Part shown: piece after piece, positions 6,733 to 7,423 of the stretch
Position numbering within the stretch: position 1 is the stretch's first letter
Layout: each line of letters begins with the position of its first letter
Origin: Lachnospiraceae bacterium
GTDB lineage: Bacteria > Bacillota_A > Clostridia > Lachnospirales > Lachnospiraceae
Length of the DNA: 7,423 nucleotides
Assembly: GCA_024689605.1 (NCBI GenBank)
Contig: JAILDD010000256.1
Location: forward strand, 1 to 7,423
Direction of reading: 5' to 3'
The notes under the pieces: model-generated
Database searches by the model: none
What the model was told of the DNA's origin: nothing
Seen by the model: only the letters and a program-made list of their open reading frames with translations
Program-made: the position numbers and the translations under genes

Positions 6733-7423
6733 ACAGAATACCCCTTTGGTAAGCATATGGGTTCTGATGTATAATAATGCGTCTGAGCTGGATGAAACTG
6801 TGGATTCCATCATATCCCAGGATTATCCCAATGCTGAAGTGGTCTTCAGTGATGACGGCTCTAAGGTGAAAGACACCGCTAAGGTTGAAAGACTGGCGGA
6901 AAAGATAAAAGAACGAGGATATGATGTTAAGGTCTTTTTTAACGAAGAAAATGTGGGAACTGTAGCCCACATCAATTCCGTGATAGACAGGTCAGAGGGC
7001 AAGTATTTCATAAGCTGCTGTCCCGGTGAGCGCTATCATACATCCGGAACAGTGTCAGCCATCGTAAATGAGATGGAAAAAAAGAAGTCCCTCATGATGA
7101 CCAGCAGACGTATAGATGTCTATCCGGACAGAAAGAAAAAAAGACCGACTTTGATGCTTGGGATTGCCCTTCGCTTCTACCCCAAAGCCCTGGCAGGATA
7201 TATGGTGAGAAAAAGGAACCTGATCAGCGGGTGCTGTACCTTCGAGAGCAGGGAGCTTTTTGAAAAATATGGGAAATATGATACCTCATACAGACTGTTA
7301 GAGGATTATCCCTATGTGGTGGATCTTTTGAGAAACGGTGCCCGGATTGATTTTATGAACTGTGTCACTGTGGAACATGCCATGGGAGGTGTTTCGACAG
7401 GAAAAATACATCCAGCTGTTATA
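6722..7423 (+). CDS. Glycosyltransferase family 2, 3' end cut by window
   Basis: The frame stays open for 234 codons from the ATG at 6722 to the window edge. The GT-A fold start is clear: PLVSIWVLMYNNASELDET (residues 8-26), then a second strand ending in FSDDGS (42-47). ENVGT near residues 77-81 (gaagaaaatgtgggaact) is also typical of the family. LLEDYP, with Glu194-Asp195, matches the catalytic-base region of family members. The usual DxD or GDD metal site is not present: the equivalent stretch reads ISCCPGERYH (97-106), so only Glu103 is acidic there. The ATG lies inside the end of the previous gene (11-nt overlap), with GAGG at 6709-6712, 9 nt upstream. A later Met would remove the first strand. 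The enzyme would add a sugar to the glycan made by this operon; donor and acceptor are unknown. Length and C-terminus cannot be judged. Confidence 0.88.
   Translation, partial: MVNEQNTPLVSIWVLMYNNASELDETVDSIISQDYPNAEVVFSDDGSKVKDTAKVERLAEKIKERGYDVKVFFNEENVGTVAHINSVIDRSEGKYFISCCPGERYHTSGTVSAIVNEMEKKKSLMMTSRRIDVYPDRKKKRPTLMLGIALRFYPKALAGYMVRKRNLISGCCTFESRELFEKYGKYDTSYRLLEDYPYVVDLLRNGARIDFMNCVTVEHAMGGVSTGKIHPAVI

Overview
The window looks like a piece of a Clostridia chromosome, most likely a Lachnospiraceae-type gut or rumen bacterium. The basis is indirect. Rare-type Ile ATA and Arg AGG codons are common, Shine-Dalgarno sites are strong purine-rich ones, the housekeeping promoter is of the sigma-A type, and the truncated first gene resembles the Cys-containing phosphoribosyltransferases I associate with this group. 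Species cannot be named from the sequence.

Layout. Positions 1-288 hold the 3' end of a PRPP-binding phosphoribosyltransferase gene, closed by a clear intrinsic terminator (320-352). Positions 289-713 are non-coding but dense. They hold that terminator, a second terminator-like hairpin (392-417), a good promoter (TTGATT, 17-bp spacer, TATAAT, 416-444), and about 210 bases of highly foldable sequence (451-661) that starts where transcription should start. From 714 to the end, five same-strand genes lie head to tail: an ABC exporter/flippase, a GT4 glycosyltransferase, a large polytopic membrane protein of GT-C type, a DPM1/GtrB-like polyprenyl-phosphate sugar synthase with two membrane segments, and a GT2 glycosyltransferase cut by the window edge. 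Overlaps of 8, 10 and 11 nt and one 22-nt gap show a translationally coupled operon.

How the genes may work together (inference). The cytoplasmic GT4 and GT2 enzymes would add sugars to a lipid-linked or cell-surface glycan. The ABC protein would move a lipid-linked saccharide across the membrane. The DPM1-like enzyme would make a polyprenyl-phosphate sugar that the GT-C protein could use as donor on the outer face. This is the outline of a cell-surface polysaccharide or glycoconjugate locus, probably continuing past 7423.

The most interesting element is the structured leader at 451-661. It shows an 11-bp closing helix, a 15-bp hairpin with one bulge, an 8-bp long-range helix around a GNRA-capped stem, and a further 7-bp helix. 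No terminator separates it from the ABC gene, so it reads as a leader RNA or a processed ncRNA at the head of a glycan operon. I cannot assign it to a family with confidence.
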